Shown here piece by piece: positions 42,605-53,801 of a DNA stretch of 53,801 nucleotides; the first letter of the stretch is position 1, and the number at the start of each line of letters is the position of its first letter. Position numbers and translations under genes: made by a program. A model generated the notes under the pieces. It had not been told where the DNA came from and did no database searches. It was given only the letters and a program-made list of their open reading frames with translations. Source of the DNA: Bermanella sp. 47_1433_sub80_T6 (GTDB lineage Bacteria; Pseudomonadota; Gammaproteobacteria; Pseudomonadales; Oceanobacteraceae); the NCBI GenBank assembly GCA_002162985.1, contig MAAD01000139.1, forward strand, positions 1-53,801, given 5' to 3'.

Positions 42605-43414
42605 CTAAACAGCAGCGTCCATGGCTTCACGCATTTGCAGCATGATTTGTGACAACTCTTTTTTAATGAGAGCATCATCATTAACATTGCGTGCAACACA
42701 ATTCACCAAAGCACTGCCCACGATTACGGCATCGGCAATTTTTGCCACGGCTGCCGCTGTGGCACCATCTTTAATGCCAAACCCCACCGCCAGCGGTAAG
42801 TCTGTTTTAGAGCGAATACGATCCAGGTTCGCCTTTACGTCTTCAACGTCCAGGGCCGCTGAACCAGTCACGCCTTTCACTGACACATAATAAAGGTAAC
42901 CTTCGCCATGCTGACAAATTAAATCGGCACGTTTATCCGGCGTAGTGGGCGCCATAAGGAAAATGGTTTGAATATCCAGGGCTTTTAGTGCCCCGGATAA
43001 ATCTGTGGATTCCTCTGGAGGCATGTCCACTACCAACACTGCATCCACACCGGAAACTTTGGCGAGATCTGCAAATACTTGGTAACCCATTACTTCAATA
43101 GGGTTCAAATACCCCATCAAGGCCACCGCCGTTTTTGAATCGGTTTTCCTGAAGGCCTTCACCATATTCAAAACGTCGCGCAGGCTAGTGTTATGTGCCA
43201 GTGCACGCTCACAGGCCAACTGAATCACAGGTCCGTCGGCCATGGGATCTGAGAAAGGCACACCGATTTCAATAATATCGGCGCCACTTTCTACCAGGCA
43301 ATGCATCAATTCCACCGTCAATCCCGGTCTAGGATCACCACCGGTAATGTACGGAATCAGGGCTTTTTTTCCGGTTGTTTTTAGCTCTTTAAAACAACGA
43401 TCAATTCTGTTCAT
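42605..43414 (-). CDS. trpA: Tryptophan synthase alpha chain
   Basis: ALIPYITGGDPRPGLTVELMHCLVESGADIIEIGVPFSDPMADGPVIQ. Confidence 0.97.
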   Translation of the reverse strand: MNRIDRCFKELKTTGKKALIPYITGGDPRPGLTVELMHCLVESGADIIEIGVPFSDPMADGPVIQLACERALAHNTSLRDVLNMVKAFRKTDSKTAVALMGYLNPIEVMGYQVFADLAKVSGVDAVLVVDMPPEESTDLSGALKALDIQTIFLMAPTTPDKRADLICQHGEGYLYYVSVKGVTGSAALDVEDVKANLDRIRSKTDLPLAVGFGIKDGATAAAVAKIADAVIVGSALVNCVARNVNDDALIKKELSQIMLQMREAMDAAV

Positions 43415-43435
43415 GTTTACACCTTTCTCGTTGAG

Positions 43436-44650
43436 TTAAATTTCAATGCCGTCGATGGCAGCAACCGTATGAATGTCCTTATCACCGCGACCCGATAAGT
43501 TAATCACTACAATTTTATCCTTGTCCATCTTGGCCGCTTGTTTCATACCAAATGCGACCGCATGGCTGGATTCAAGGGCAGGAATAATACCTTCGATCTC
43601 GGTTAGCTTATGAAAAGCATCTAGCGCTTCTTCATCGGTGGCGGCCACATAATTTACCCGGCCAATGTCTTTAAGATAGGAATGCTCTGGGCCTACGCCA
43701 GGGTAATCCAACCCAGCCGAAACAGAATGAGTAGGCATAATCTGACCATTCTCATCTTCCATTAGATACGTGCGGTTACCGTGCAATACACCTGGTTTGC
43801 CTTTACACAAAGGAGCGGCATGATCATCGCCATCCAGACCATGCCCACCAGCTTCTACGCCGTACATGGCCACTGATTCATCTTCGATGAAGGGATAAAA
43901 CAAACCAATGGCGTTTGAGCCACCCCCTATACAGGCGATTAAGGCATCAGGTAACCGACCTTCCTGCTCCATGCACTGACGCTTGGCTTCGCGACCAATA
44001 ATCGCCTGAAAATCACGTACCAGTTTTGGATAAGGATGAGGCCCTGCCGCCGTGCCAATAATATAAAAAGTATCATCCACATTGGTGACCCAGTGACGCA
44101 TGGCCTCGTTCATGGCATCTTTCAAAGTAGCTGTGCCTGAGTTTACGGCGACGACTTCTGCCCCCAGCAAACGCATGCGATAAACGTTCAGCTTTTGGCG
44201 CTCGATATCGGTAGCCCCCATAAACACGGTACACTGCAAACCCAAACGAGCGGCTACCGTGGCGGTGGCTACGCCGTGCTGGCCAGCACCGGTTTCAGCA
44301 ATCACCTTGGGCTTGCCGGTATGCTTGGCCAACAATGCCTGACCTATGGTGTTGTTCACTTTGTGGGCGCCAGTGTGATTTAAGTCTTCACGCTTTAAAT
44401 AAATCTTGGCTCCACCCACATGCTTGGTTAAACGTTCAGCAAAATACAATGGCGACGGCCGCCCCACATAGTGAGCAAGGTCATGATCGTATTCTGCTTG
44501 GAATTCCGGGTCCTGACTTAAGCGCTCGTAGAGCTCACTTAAGTCATCCAGGGCGGACATGAGGGTTTCTGATACAAATCGGCCGCCATAGGGACCAAAA
44601 TGACCTGATTTTGTTGGTAATTGCGTTACCGCTTTAAGATCGATCGACAC
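43436..44650 (-). CDS. trpB: Tryptophan synthase beta chain
   Basis: [41 protein letters not shown]. Confidence 0.97.
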   Translation of the reverse strand: MSIDLKAVTQLPTKSGHFGPYGGRFVSETLMSALDDLSELYERLSQDPEFQAEYDHDLAHYVGRPSPLYFAERLTKHVGGAKIYLKREDLNHTGAHKVNNTIGQALLAKHTGKPKVIAETGAGQHGVATATVAARLGLQCTVFMGATDIERQKLNVYRMRLLGAEVVAVNSGTATLKDAMNEAMRHWVTNVDDTFYIIGTAAGPHPYPKLVRDFQAIIGREAKRQCMEQEGRLPDALIACIGGGSNAIGLFYPFIEDESVAMYGVEAGGHGLDGDDHAAPLCKGKPGVLHGNRTYLMEDENGQIMPTHSVSAGLDYPGVGPEHSYLKDIGRVNYVAATDEEALDAFHKLTEIEGIIPALESSHAVAFGMKQAAKMDKDKIVVINLSGRGDKDIHTVAAIDGIEI

Positions 44651-45275
44651 GGTTAACCTCTTTTATAAATTCGTTTATTTTGCTGTGGTCTTTTATGCCT
44701 TTTTCTACTTCCACACCGCCACTGACATCCACCGCAAAGGGCTGGACTTGTTCAATAGCCGAAGCAACATTTTCAGGTTTAAGACCACCTGCGAGTATTA
44801 AGGGTTTTGGAGATTCAGGAATGAGTGACCAATCGAAGGTCTCTCCGGTACCACCTGGTACACCTGGTTTGTAGCTGTCTAGAAGGAGAGCCAAGGCGTC
44901 TGGGAAGCGCACGCTCGACGCCACCACATCCGACGCTTGCCGAACACGGATGGCTTTGATGTAGGGGCGCTGGAATTGACCACAGAAGTCACTTTCTTCG
45001 TCACCATGAAATTGAAGTAAATCAATTCTAACCCCTTCAAGGACCTGGCGCACCTCTTTAACCGTTGGATTAACAAACAAGGCCACCACAGTAACGAAGG
45101 CCGGCACCGATTGAACGATTTTCTGGGCCATCTCAAGGGTCACTGCCCTGGGGCTGGGACCATAAAACACCAACCCTATGGCATCACTGCCGGCGGCCAC
45201 GACCGCCAGAGCATCGTCGCTGCGAGTAATGCCACAGATTTTCACACGAGTGCGCTGATACTTTTTTTGGCTCAT
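44634..45275 (-). CDS. trpF: Phosphoribosylanthranilate isomerase
   Basis: [44 protein letters not shown]. Confidence 0.96.
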   Translation of the reverse strand: MSQKKYQRTRVKICGITRSDDALAVVAAGSDAIGLVFYGPSPRAVTLEMAQKIVQSVPAFVTVVALFVNPTVKEVRQVLEGVRIDLLQFHGDEESDFCGQFQRPYIKAIRVRQASDVVASSVRFPDALALLLDSYKPGVPGGTGETFDWSLIPESPKPLILAGGLKPENVASAIEQVQPFAVDVSGGVEVEKGIKDHSKINEFIKEVNRVDRS

Positions 45276-46117
45276 TTTACCTGCCCCATTCCCGTGCTCA
45301 TGAAAGAATAAAAAGACGGCCCATCTGGGTCGATGGGTAAATCAGGGTAGTTAGGATAATCCACATCCACAAAATACAAACCACCACCTGGCGCCGTGAC
45401 CCCGGCCTGCTTGCGATCTTGGGCCTGCAATACTTCACGACACCATTCAACCGGTTTACTACCCTGCCCGATGGGCAGCAACACGCCCGCTATGTTACGT
45501 ACCATGTGATATAAAAAAGCATTGGCACAGACCTCTAGTACCACCCACTCGCCCTGACGCTTAACACTAATATCTAACATCGTACGCTTGGGGTGATTAG
45601 CCTGACAATCACTGGCCCTAAACGAGGTAAAGTCGTTAAGCCCCATTAGGGCTTGAGCGGCCTCATGCATTTTTTCGGCGTCCAGAGGTCTACGCCACCA
45701 GGTCACTTGATCATGCATCAGACCAGGCTTTATAGGCCGGTTCATTATGAAATAACGGTAGCGTCGAGATACTGCACTGAAACGCGCATGGAAATCAGAG
45801 TCTACTGGCCTTACCCAGTTTAGGCACACGCCATTTGGCAGGTTAGTATTAATGCCCATTTTCCAGGCATGGGAATCCCTGATGGCATGGCTGTCGAAGT
45901 GAATCACCTGAGCACTGGCGTGAACACCGGCATCGGTTCTACCTGCACAAATTAATTTAACGGGGTGGTTCGCCACTTTTGAAGCGGCTTTTTCTAACGC
46001 ATCCTGAACACTTTTACCGGGATGGTGTATTTGACTCTGCCAACCCTTAAACAAAGCGCCGTTGTACTCTACGCCTGCCACCCAGCGTTGCACCTTAAGT
46101 GCTTGTTGCATACCCAC
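45272..46117 (-). CDS. truA: tRNA pseudouridine(38-40) synthase
   Basis: GVEYNGALFKGWQ; CAGRTDAGVHASAQVIHF; FLYHMVRNIAGVLL. Confidence 0.97.
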   Translation of the reverse strand: MGMQQALKVQRWVAGVEYNGALFKGWQSQIHHPGKSVQDALEKAASKVANHPVKLICAGRTDAGVHASAQVIHFDSHAIRDSHAWKMGINTNLPNGVCLNWVRPVDSDFHARFSAVSRRYRYFIMNRPIKPGLMHDQVTWWRRPLDAEKMHEAAQALMGLNDFTSFRASDCQANHPKRTMLDISVKRQGEWVVLEVCANAFLYHMVRNIAGVLLPIGQGSKPVEWCREVLQAQDRKQAGVTAPGGGLYFVDVDYPNYPDLPIDPDGPSFYSFMSTGMGQVK

Positions 46118-46160
46118 TCACCCAAACTAAAAACTAAAATTTGAAACCTAAAAAAAGAAA

Positions 46161-46192
46161 ACCCGAACATGCTGCCATGCCCGGGATTTTTT
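46161..46192 (-). terminator. Intrinsic terminator between fimV and truA
   Basis: GC-rich imperfect stem CCCG(aa)CATG...CATG(c)CCGGG flanked by A/T runs. Confidence 0.65.
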
Positions 46193-46212
46193 CGTACCGA
46201 ACCTTTTGTGTT

Positions 46213-49200
46213 TTACACTAGGCTATCCAGCAAACTGCCTGCATCCTGCTTTTGCTTATCGGTGCCCTCTTCCAGCACTTCTTGCAAAATTTCTTTGGCA
46301 CCGTCTTTATCATCCATATCTATGTAGGCACGTGCCAGATCCAGCTTGGTTTCGCTTTCATCTGTGCCACTTAGGAAATCTAGGTCGGCATCCAAATCAG
46401 ATAGGTCTAATTCGGCATCCTCGGCAACAGGTTCGCTGATTGGCTCACTGACTGTTTCAGCTGCATCAAATTCCAGCAATTCGGCATCCAACTCTTTAGA
46501 CAATTCATCTAAATTCAGCAGTGGGTCTTGATCAGTTTCAGACTGTTGCGCCAATTCGTCTAGACCTAGATCCATGTCTAAATCTAACGACACCTCATCT
46601 TCAATATCGTCTAGCTGGGTTACGTCTCCCAGATCTATTTCGGGGTTGTCATCCAATACCGGGAACTCATCGCCGTCCACGTCAAACGATAAATCTGCCG
46701 CCGCATCCAGATCTACATCGAGTGAATCCAGGTCAAGATCCAGCTCACCTAAATCATCACCGAGGGATTCTTGCGCCATCCCGTCAAGCTCTGTATCTAA
46801 TGTCAGATTCTCATCTAAATCTAAAGACACCTCACTGGACAAGTCGAGATCTATATCCAAATCGTTACTGTCTTCAAGTACGGGCAATTCGTCTGTATCT
46901 ACATCAAGCGATAACTCATTGTCAGACTCAAAACCTAAATCAATGTCCAGCGCTTCAGATGATAGCTCCATCGACTCATCATCGGCCAACGATAAGTCGA
47001 TATCATCAATAGTACCGGCAGAGCCATCCAGAGATTCAAGTTGATCACTATCAGTTACGTCATCATTTAGCTCGGGAATATCAAAATCCAGACTTGAATC
47101 CAAATCTTCAGCGGGCTGTTCTTCCACGCCCAGATCAAATTCAAGGTCATTTAATTCAGGCTCTTCATTGAAGTCCAAATCTGACATGGAAAGATCATCG
47201 CTAGATGATTCTTCTTCAATACCCAAATCCAGAGACACCTCATCTTCCAGATTGCTTTCAAATTCCAGAGTATTTTCATTGCCAGAATCGTTTAGCTCCA
47301 GGGTCTCAATTCCTTGGGATGGTTCATCATCCAAACCCAGACCATCAAGATCAAAGTTTAGGTCGCCATCGTCCAGATCAGAGGCACTGAATTCAAGGCC
47401 ATCTATATCGCCACTCTCACTGGAGATTTCCAAGTCCAATTCGGCGTCACTGTTAAAGTCATGTTCATCTTGAGCAACACCTGCCTCACTGGCCACATCA
47501 CGGAACTGACTGGCTTTTGCCTGATCATCTTCGGACCCTTGCGCCACCACATAGTCATAATGTTGTGCAATTGCCCCTTGATCGCCCATGGAGGACAATA
47601 CTTCCATGAGTTTTATGCGAACATCCATTCGTGTTGGCTGGCTTTCCAGTGTTTTTTCCAGCAGGGATCGAGCCTGATCAAAACGATCATAGGCAATGTA
47701 TATTTCAACTTCACCTAATACATCTGAGTTTTCGTTGTCTGCAGTGTCAAGCGCATCGGAAACACCTGAATCCGCCTCACCAAATTCATCCAGGCGAGTC
47801 ACCAAATCATCATCGGCTAAATCATCACCTGAGCCAATTTCCAGGTCGGAAAATTCATCGTCGAAATCATTTTCAATTTGACTATCCATCGCTTCCAACG
47901 GATCTAATCCGTCAAAACCAGAGATATCGCCTACCGACTCTTCGGCTAATTTTTCTTTTCTCTTGCGAGCAAAATTAACACCCAGCAGAGACAACAACAG
48001 CGCCCCTAACACCCCACCCAGAACCGGAGGGTTTTCCATAGCAAACTCAACCATATCAAATGGCTCGTCTTCTATCACTTCAGGTAATGGGGTGAACTTA
48101 GCTTTAGGCTTTTTAACAGCCTCAGGCTTGGCCTCTGCCAGCGCTGCTGCTTTTTCCTTGGCTACCTCAGTAGGCAGGCTATCTTTTTCTTCTGACTTAG
48201 CGAAGTTTAGATCCGCTTTGGATTTTGCTTGTTCACTGGCCTTGGCTGCGGCGGATAACTGATCCAACTCGGCCTGACGAGGATCCACTTTCTTGGCGTC
48301 GCCTGACTTAGCAAACCCCGCCTGCAATGCCACCATCTGCTCATCTTTAAGGCTGATGATGCGCTGCAGGGTTTTAATCTGTTCTTCCAGCAAGTCTAAA
48401 CGCGCCCCTAACTCAACATTAGCACGCGTGGACTTATCAAGGTCTTCCAGAGCAAGGGACAGTTCGTTATCCAGCTTGGACTGGTCTCCAGCCGTCTGCG
48501 CCATGACTTCACCACTGGCACTGCGCTGCGCATCGGCCGTGGCGGCACCACCGGCCAGCAATTTAAGCTCGGCCCCGGCTACCTCTTCATCACGTTCAAT
48601 GACCTGGGATTTGCGAGTTGCGTCCAATTGAGCTTTGCGCTGGGTTAAAAACTGGTTTTGAAACGCCACTTCAGAAACGGATTCATTAAAGCTGCGGTTA
48701 CGCATTTGCTCTTCATCTGGCAAACGCAGCACCTGGTTTTTCTTAAGTCTATTAATGTTGCCGCCAATAAACGCATCAGGGTTTAAATCCTGAATGGCCA
48801 GCATGGCCTGCTGGGGCGTAATATTGCGATTAGGGCGAGTGCGCAATGCCACTTCCCACAGGGTGTCATCGGCACGTACGGTATAAGTTTGAGGAGCCTG
48901 GGTTTCTTCAACAGCAAGAGGGGCACTTAAGGTGTCATCTTCAAGCTGTTCAGAGCTGTCTATTTCTGGCTCGAGGGTTTCGTCTTCCACGTCTGCAAGA
49001 TCAGAGATATCACTGTCTTCTACGAGCTCTTCTTCTGGCTCGTCAAGCATCTCGCTACTGTCATCAACCACGTCGGGGATATCGGCCAAATCATCTGCGC
49101 CTGTCATTCCCATACCAGGCAAGACAGTATCGGCAGATTCCATATCACTCTCAAACTCTTCTTCAAGTTCAGGAGCAGATACCGGCTCTGCCAGGTCTTC

Positions 49201-49599
49201 AGAAAATACAGGGGGATCTAGCAATAAAGTGTATTCGCGCAGCAAACGACCGTTGGGCCAATCTACCTGCACTAGAAAATTAAGAAATGGCTCCACCACC
49301 GGCTGGTTGGTGCTCAGCTTAATGAAAACATCGTCGCCGACTCGCTCTACTTCAAATTTAAGATTATTTAGAAAAAATACATGTTCGATGCCAGACTTTT
49401 GGAACTCATCCGCGGAGGCCAAATCAGGTTTAATTTCCCAATTTTCAAGCTCGCTGGCTTTGATAAGCTTAATATGCGCATTTAAGGGCTGGTTTAAAGC
49501 AGATTCCAATTCAATATCGCCCATGCCTAAAGCATGAACGTAGCTAGCACTAATCATCGCCCCAGAAGCGGCAATTGCAATCGCGAGTTTTCGCAACAT
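46213..49599 (-). CDS. fimV: FimV-type polar hub / pilus assembly protein
   Basis: Signal peptide, N-terminal 'LGMGDIELESALNQPLNAHIKLIKA', LysM (YTVRADDTLWEVALRTRPN), TM, long acidic region, C-terminal FimV domain (KLDLARAYIDMDDKDGAKEILQEVLEEG). Confidence 0.95.
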   Translation of the reverse strand: MLRKLAIAIAASGAMISASYVHALGMGDIELESALNQPLNAHIKLIKASELENWEIKPDLASADEFQKSGIEHVFFLNNLKFEVERVGDDVFIKLSTNQPVVEPFLNFLVQVDWPNGRLLREYTLLLDPPVFSEDLAEPVSAPELEEEFESDMESADTVLPGMGMTGADDLADIPDVVDDSSEMLDEPEEELVEDSDISDLADVEDETLEPEIDSSEQLEDDTLSAPLAVEETQAPQTYTVRADDTLWEVALRTRPNRNITPQQAMLAIQDLNPDAFIGGNINRLKKNQVLRLPDEEQMRNRSFNESVSEVAFQNQFLTQRKAQLDATRKSQVIERDEEVAGAELKLLAGGAATADAQRSASGEVMAQTAGDQSKLDNELSLALEDLDKSTRANVELGARLDLLEEQIKTLQRIISLKDEQMVALQAGFAKSGDAKKVDPRQAELDQLSAAAKASEQAKSKADLNFAKSEEKDSLPTEVAKEKAAALAEAKPEAVKKPKAKFTPLPEVIEDEPFDMVEFAMENPPVLGGVLGALLLSLLGVNFARKRKEKLAEESVGDISGFDGLDPLEAMDSQIENDFDDEFSDLEIGSGDDLADDDLVTRLDEFGEADSGVSDALDTADNENSDVLGEVEIYIAYDRFDQARSLLEKTLESQPTRMDVRIKLMEVLSSMGDQGAIAQHYDYVVAQGSEDDQAKASQFRDVASEAGVAQDEHDFNSDAELDLEISSESGDIDGLEFSASDLDDGDLNFDLDGLGLDDEPSQGIETLELNDSGNENTLEFESNLEDEVSLDLGIEEESSSDDLSMSDLDFNEEPELNDLEFDLGVEEQPAEDLDSSLDFDIPELNDDVTDSDQLESLDGSAGTIDDIDLSLADDESMELSSEALDIDLGFESDNELSLDVDTDELPVLEDSNDLDIDLDLSSEVSLDLDENLTLDTELDGMAQESLGDDLGELDLDLDSLDVDLDAAADLSFDVDGDEFPVLDDNPEIDLGDVTQLDDIEDEVSLDLDMDLGLDELAQQSETDQDPLLNLDELSKELDAELLEFDAAETVSEPISEPVAEDAELDLSDLDADLDFLSGTDESETKLDLARAYIDMDDKDGAKEILQEVLEEGTDKQKQDAGSLLDSLV

Positions 49600-49855
49600 A
49601 GCAATGTATCCTTAATCTTATATTTGCTTCACGGGCCAACGTGGGTGTAACGACCTAACCCTGTGTAAACACTTTCTTATATGAATGTGTCATTAATCGG
49701 CTAAGTATTAAGTAAAATCAAGGATTTATCAATATTTATAAGGGCTGGAGGGGGTTTCGAATTGTTTTTTGCGGGTTAATCATAATTTCTTACTAAAAAG
49801 GCAAATAAATATCAGTGGAATCAAGGGATTACACCGATATTTATTGAGCTAATTG

Positions 49856-50968
49856 TTAGCTTGCCAGCAAGATTCTCAACATACGACGCAAAGGTTCGGC
49901 CGCGCCCCAAAGAAGTTGATCACCTACCGTAAAGGCAGAGATGTACTCAGGCCCCATATTCAATTTACGAATACGGCCCACGGGCACACTCAGTGTTCCG
50001 GTCACTTTGGCCGGTGTCAGTTCGTTGATGGTGTCCTCCTTGTTATCGGGAATCACCTTCACCCAGTCATTGGCAGCCGCCAAAATACTTTCGATTTCAG
50101 CAATGGGCAGATCTTTCTTGAGCTTAATGGTCATGGCCTGACTATGACAACGCATGGCCCCCACTCGCACACACAAGCCATCTATGGCCATAGGGCTTTC
50201 TTGAGTACCCAGTATTTTATTGGCCTCAACTTGCGCTTTCCATTCCTCACGGCTTTGACCAGACTCTAGCTGGGAGTCAATGTAGGGAATCAAACTGCCT
50301 GCCAAAGGCACACCAAACTGATCATTGGGGTAGTCATCACCACGAATAAACTCAGCTACATTTTTATCAATGTCCAATATGGCAGCCGCTGGGTCATCAA
50401 GTTTGTCCTTCACCTGCGCGTGTACCGCACCCATTTGCGAAATTAATTCACGCATGTGTTTGGCACCCGAACCCGATGCAGCCTGGTAGGTCATGGGTGA
50501 AATCCACTCCACCAGGTCTTTTTCAAACAAACCACCCAATGCCATCAACATAAGGCTGACGGTACAGTTACCACCCACATAGGTTTTAACACCGCTTTTT
50601 ATGCCGTCTTTGATGACATTCATGTTGACCGGATCGAGCACGATGATGGCACTGTCATCCATACGCAACGAAGACGCCGCGTCTATCCAGTAACCCTGCC
50701 AACCAGCATCACGCAATTTCTGATACACGGCCTTGGTATAGTCACCACCCTGACAAGAAATAATGGCATCCTGCTGCTTAAGAACATCGATATCTAATGC
50801 GTCTTGCAATAGACCTGCCTCAGCCTTTCCAAAAGCGGGAGCCGGCTGGCCTTTTTGCGAGGTGGTAAAAAAGGTAGGGTTAATGAGTTCAAAATCCCCT
50901 TCCTGCTCCATACGGTGCATCAGTACCGAGCCCACCATGCCACGCCACCCTACCAGGCCAACGTTCAT
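49856..50968 (-). CDS. asd: Aspartate-semialdehyde dehydrogenase
   Basis: [33 protein letters not shown] at 50989 also possible. Confidence 0.96.
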   Translation of the reverse strand: MNVGLVGWRGMVGSVLMHRMEQEGDFELINPTFFTTSQKGQPAPAFGKAEAGLLQDALDIDVLKQQDAIISCQGGDYTKAVYQKLRDAGWQGYWIDAASSLRMDDSAIIVLDPVNMNVIKDGIKSGVKTYVGGNCTVSLMLMALGGLFEKDLVEWISPMTYQAASGSGAKHMRELISQMGAVHAQVKDKLDDPAAAILDIDKNVAEFIRGDDYPNDQFGVPLAGSLIPYIDSQLESGQSREEWKAQVEANKILGTQESPMAIDGLCVRVGAMRCHSQAMTIKLKKDLPIAEIESILAAANDWVKVIPDNKEDTINELTPAKVTGTLSVPVGRIRKLNMGPEYISAFTVGDQLLWGAAEPLRRMLRILLAS

Positions 50969-50990
50969 GCTCTTTGTATTTTCACCCATG

Positions 50991-52079
50991 TTAAGAAGCC
51001 TCCTGTAAGGCAGCAACCACAGCTTCACCCATTTGTGATGTGGACACTTTTGTCATGCCATCACTAAAGATATCGCCGGTACGCAAACCCTTATCTAAAA
51101 CATCACTCACTGCTTTTTCGATGGCATCCGCGGCCACCACTTCATTCAAGCTGTAACGCAGCATCATGGCCACAGACAAGATTGTGGCCAGTGGATTAGC
51201 AATGCCCTGACCTGCGATATCCGGCGCACTGCCGTGACAGGGCTCGTACATGCCCTTGTTATTGGTATCTAACGATGCCGAAGGCAACATGCCAATGGAG
51301 CCCGTTAACATGGCGGCTGTATCAGACAAAATATCACCAAACATATTGCCGGTTACCACCACATCAAACTGCTTAGGAGCGCGTACCAGTTGCATGGCCG
51401 CGTTATCCACATACATGTGAGACAATTCCACATCAGGATAGTCTTTAGACACTTCCTCCATGATTTCACGCCACAACACAGTCACTTCCAGCACGTTAGC
51501 CTTGTCTATGCTGCACAGCTTTTTGCCACGCTTTTGCGCAGACTCAAAAGCCACTTTGGCAATGCGTCGAATTTCAGTTTCGTTATACACATAAGTGTTG
51601 TAACCCTCACGCTCGCCATTTTCCAGGGTGCGAATGCCACGAGGTTTACCAAAATAGATACCACCGGTTAACTCACGGACAATCAAAATATCCAAGCCCG
51701 ATACTACTTCAGGCTTTAAAGTAGAAGCATCCGCCAGCTGCGGGTACAAGATAGCTGGGCGGAAATTTGCAAACAACTCAAGACCGGAGCGCAAGCCCAG
51801 CAGGCCTTTCTCGGGGCGCATTTCTCTGTCTTCTAATGCATCCCACTTTGGGCCACCCACAGCGCCCAATAGAATAGCGTCGCAAGCACGGGCTTTTTCC
51901 ATAGTCACTTCTGGCAAGGGCGAACCAAACTCATCAAAAGCCGCGCCACCCACCAATGCATTATCCAGCGCCACATCCAGTTTGAATTTTTGCTTGGCCA
52001 CTTCGAGCACTTTTACGGCTTCGCTTACGATTTCGGGGCCGATACCATCACCGGGCAATACTAGAATTTTTTTAGTCAC
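50991..52079 (-). CDS. leuB: 3-isopropylmalate dehydrogenase
   Basis: [57 protein letters not shown] start preferred. Confidence 0.96.
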   Translation of the reverse strand: MTKKILVLPGDGIGPEIVSEAVKVLEVAKQKFKLDVALDNALVGGAAFDEFGSPLPEVTMEKARACDAILLGAVGGPKWDALEDREMRPEKGLLGLRSGLELFANFRPAILYPQLADASTLKPEVVSGLDILIVRELTGGIYFGKPRGIRTLENGEREGYNTYVYNETEIRRIAKVAFESAQKRGKKLCSIDKANVLEVTVLWREIMEEVSKDYPDVELSHMYVDNAAMQLVRAPKQFDVVVTGNMFGDILSDTAAMLTGSIGMLPSASLDTNNKGMYEPCHGSAPDIAGQGIANPLATILSVAMMLRYSLNEVVAADAIEKAVSDVLDKGLRTGDIFSDGMTKVSTSQMGEAVVAALQEAS

Positions 52080-52128
52080 GTTAAACACCAATTTTTATAA
52101 CAAATAATATTGTAAATTTATAATTCAA

Positions 52129-52770
52129 TTACGCGCGAAATAACCAGGGCGCTTGTGCACTACGCTTCTTTTCGTAGGCTTTAATTTGATCGCTGTCCTG
52201 CAAGGTTAAACCTATGTCATCCAAGCCATTCAACAGGCAGTGCTTACGGAAGGCATCCACTTCAAATGGAATCTCTTCGCCATCGCCCTTAATAATCTTT
52301 TGGCTCTCAAGATCAATGGTTAATTCCAGCCCTTCTTGGGCCGCCACATCCTTGAACAAACCATCAACAATGGCCTCATCCAATACGATAGGCAATAACG
52401 CATTTTTGAAGCAGTTATTATAAAATATATCGGCAAAACTGGGCGCAATCACCACCCGAAATCCAAAATCTTCCAACGCCCAGGGGGCGTGTTCACGAGA
52501 AGAACCACACCCAAAGTTATCACGGGCCAATAATACAGAAGCTTTATTATAAGGCTCGCGATTTAATATAAAGTCCGGATTCAACGGACGCCCTGAGTTG
52601 TCGGCATCCGGTTGACCCACATCGGTATAGCGCAACTCATCAAACAAATTAGGGCCAAAGCCACTGCGCTTAATGGATTTAAGAAACTGCTTGGGAATGA
52701 TCATATCGGTATCGATATTGGCTCGATCCATGGGAGCCACAATCCCTGAGTGTAAGGTAAATGCTCTCAT
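52129..52770 (-). CDS. leuD: 3-isopropylmalate dehydratase small subunit
   Basis: [36 protein letters not shown]. Confidence 0.97.
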   Translation of the reverse strand: MRAFTLHSGIVAPMDRANIDTDMIIPKQFLKSIKRSGFGPNLFDELRYTDVGQPDADNSGRPLNPDFILNREPYNKASVLLARDNFGCGSSREHAPWALEDFGFRVVIAPSFADIFYNNCFKNALLPIVLDEAIVDGLFKDVAAQEGLELTIDLESQKIIKGDGEEIPFEVDAFRKHCLLNGLDDIGLTLQDSDQIKAYEKKRSAQAPWLFRA

Positions 52771-53801
52771 TATTTGGCTCCTCCGGTTAAATCATCCTGC
52801 AAGGTAAAGTGACGTACATCCACAAAGTGACCGGCTATGGCGGCTGCAGCTGCCATAGCCGGGCTTACCAAGTGAGTACGGCCGCCATAACCCTGTCGAC
52901 CTTCAAAGTTTCGGTTTGAAGTGGAGGCGCAATGCTCGCCATTGCCTAACTTATCGGCATTCATGGCCAAACACATGGAACAACCTGGCTCACGCCATTC
53001 AAAACCGGCTTCGGTAAAAATCGTATGCAAACCCTCCGACTCGGCCTGAGCCTTCACTAAACCGGATCCAGGCACAACCAAGGCTTGAATTAGGCTGTCC
53101 GCTACCTTATTGCCCTTGGCAACGGCGGCTGCGGCACGTAAATCTTCGATGCGGCTATTGGTACACGAACCAATGAACACTCGATCCAATTGAATATCGG
53201 TAATGGCTTCGCCCCCATCAAAGCCCATGTATTTATGGGCACGTTCGATGGCTTCTTTTTGCTCAGCGCTGGTGGCGTCTTCCAACTTGGGCACAAAACC
53301 ATCGATGGTGGTCACCATTTCGGGGGACGTACCCCAAGTAACTTGAGGCAAGATATCGGCGGCATCAATCTCTACTACCTTATCGAACACGGCATCATCA
53401 TCTGATACCAAGTCCTGCCAGTTATTAACGGCGGCTGCCCACTGATCACTGCTTGGCGCAAACGGGCGCCCCTTCACATAGGTTTCAGTAATTTCATCGT
53501 ACGCTACCATGCCCACACGAGCGCCGGCTTCAATGGCCATGTTACACATGGTCATGCGACCTTCCATGCTCATGCTGCGAATGGCACTGCCGCCAAATTC
53601 CATAGCAAAACCATTACCGCCGGCCGTGCCTATGATGCCAATCACATGCAATACCACATCTTTACCGGTAATAAACTCACCCAACTGCCCATCAACCTTA
53701 ATCAACAGGTTTTTCATCTTGCGCTGAATCAAGCATTGAGTGGCCATCACATGCTCCACTTCAGACGTCCCAATACCATGGGCCAAGGCCGCAAATGCAC
53801 C
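52770..53801 (-). CDS. leuC: 3-isopropylmalate dehydratase large subunit, C-terminal part (5' end outside window)
   Basis: [46 protein letters not shown]; frame open to window end. Confidence 0.97.
   Translation of the reverse strand, partial: GAFAALAHGIGTSEVEHVMATQCLIQRKMKNLLIKVDGQLGEFITGKDVVLHVIGIIGTAGGNGFAMEFGGSAIRSMSMEGRMTMCNMAIEAGARVGMVAYDEITETYVKGRPFAPSSDQWAAAVNNWQDLVSDDDAVFDKVVEIDAADILPQVTWGTSPEMVTTIDGFVPKLEDATSAEQKEAIERAHKYMGFDGGEAITDIQLDRVFIGSCTNSRIEDLRAAAAVAKGNKVADSLIQALVVPGSGLVKAQAESEGLHTIFTEAGFEWREPGCSMCLAMNADKLGNGEHCASTSNRNFEGRQGYGGRTHLVSPAMAAAAAIAGHFVDVRHFTLQDDLTGGAK

Noticed and set aside
46521-47044. Long plus-strand ORFs opposite fimV (163 aa, 156 aa and others)
   Set aside because: They arise from the Asp/Ser/Leu-biased codons of the acidic FimV region read antisense; low complexity, no recognisable domain.
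48932-49537. 201 aa plus-strand ORF opposite fimV
   Set aside because: Ser-rich antisense shadow of the fimV reading frame; no independent evidence.

Overview
This is a 53.8 kb stretch of a gammaproteobacterial chromosome, probably marine, and almost entirely core genes. In order: partial wrbA, DUF2069, hda, DUF2066, purM-purN, DUF3108, dcd, tmcA, apbC/mrp, metG, the complete rsx/rnf operon (ABCDGE) with nth and a glyoxalase-family gene, folE2-queF-hisI, metH in two overlapping ORFs, DUF3301, tRNA-Ser(GGA), a nitroreductase, a signalling island (MASE2-type class III cyclase, thioredoxin-like DUF6436, GAF-GAF-HD-GYP), an arsenite methyltransferase of animal AS3MT type, tgpA/DUF58/moxR, and the block metZ-purF-cvpA-SPOR-folC-trpA-trpB-trpF-truA-fimV-asd-leuB-leuD-leuC(partial). 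I see no phage, IS element, CRISPR array, toxin-antitoxin or recognisable defence island, and I cannot support a claim of a wholly new system. The observations most worth checking are: (i) metH split at a domain boundary by a 1-nt TAATG overlap next to an A5 run, where one extra A would fuse the ORFs; (ii) the AS3MT-like ArsM with all four functional cysteines and no neighbouring ars operon; (iii) a variant HD-GYP protein with a long insertion, next to an adenylate cyclase; (iv) a candidate structured leader upstream of rsxA; (v) no accD between trpA and folC. All calls were made by reading the sequence; no database search was run.
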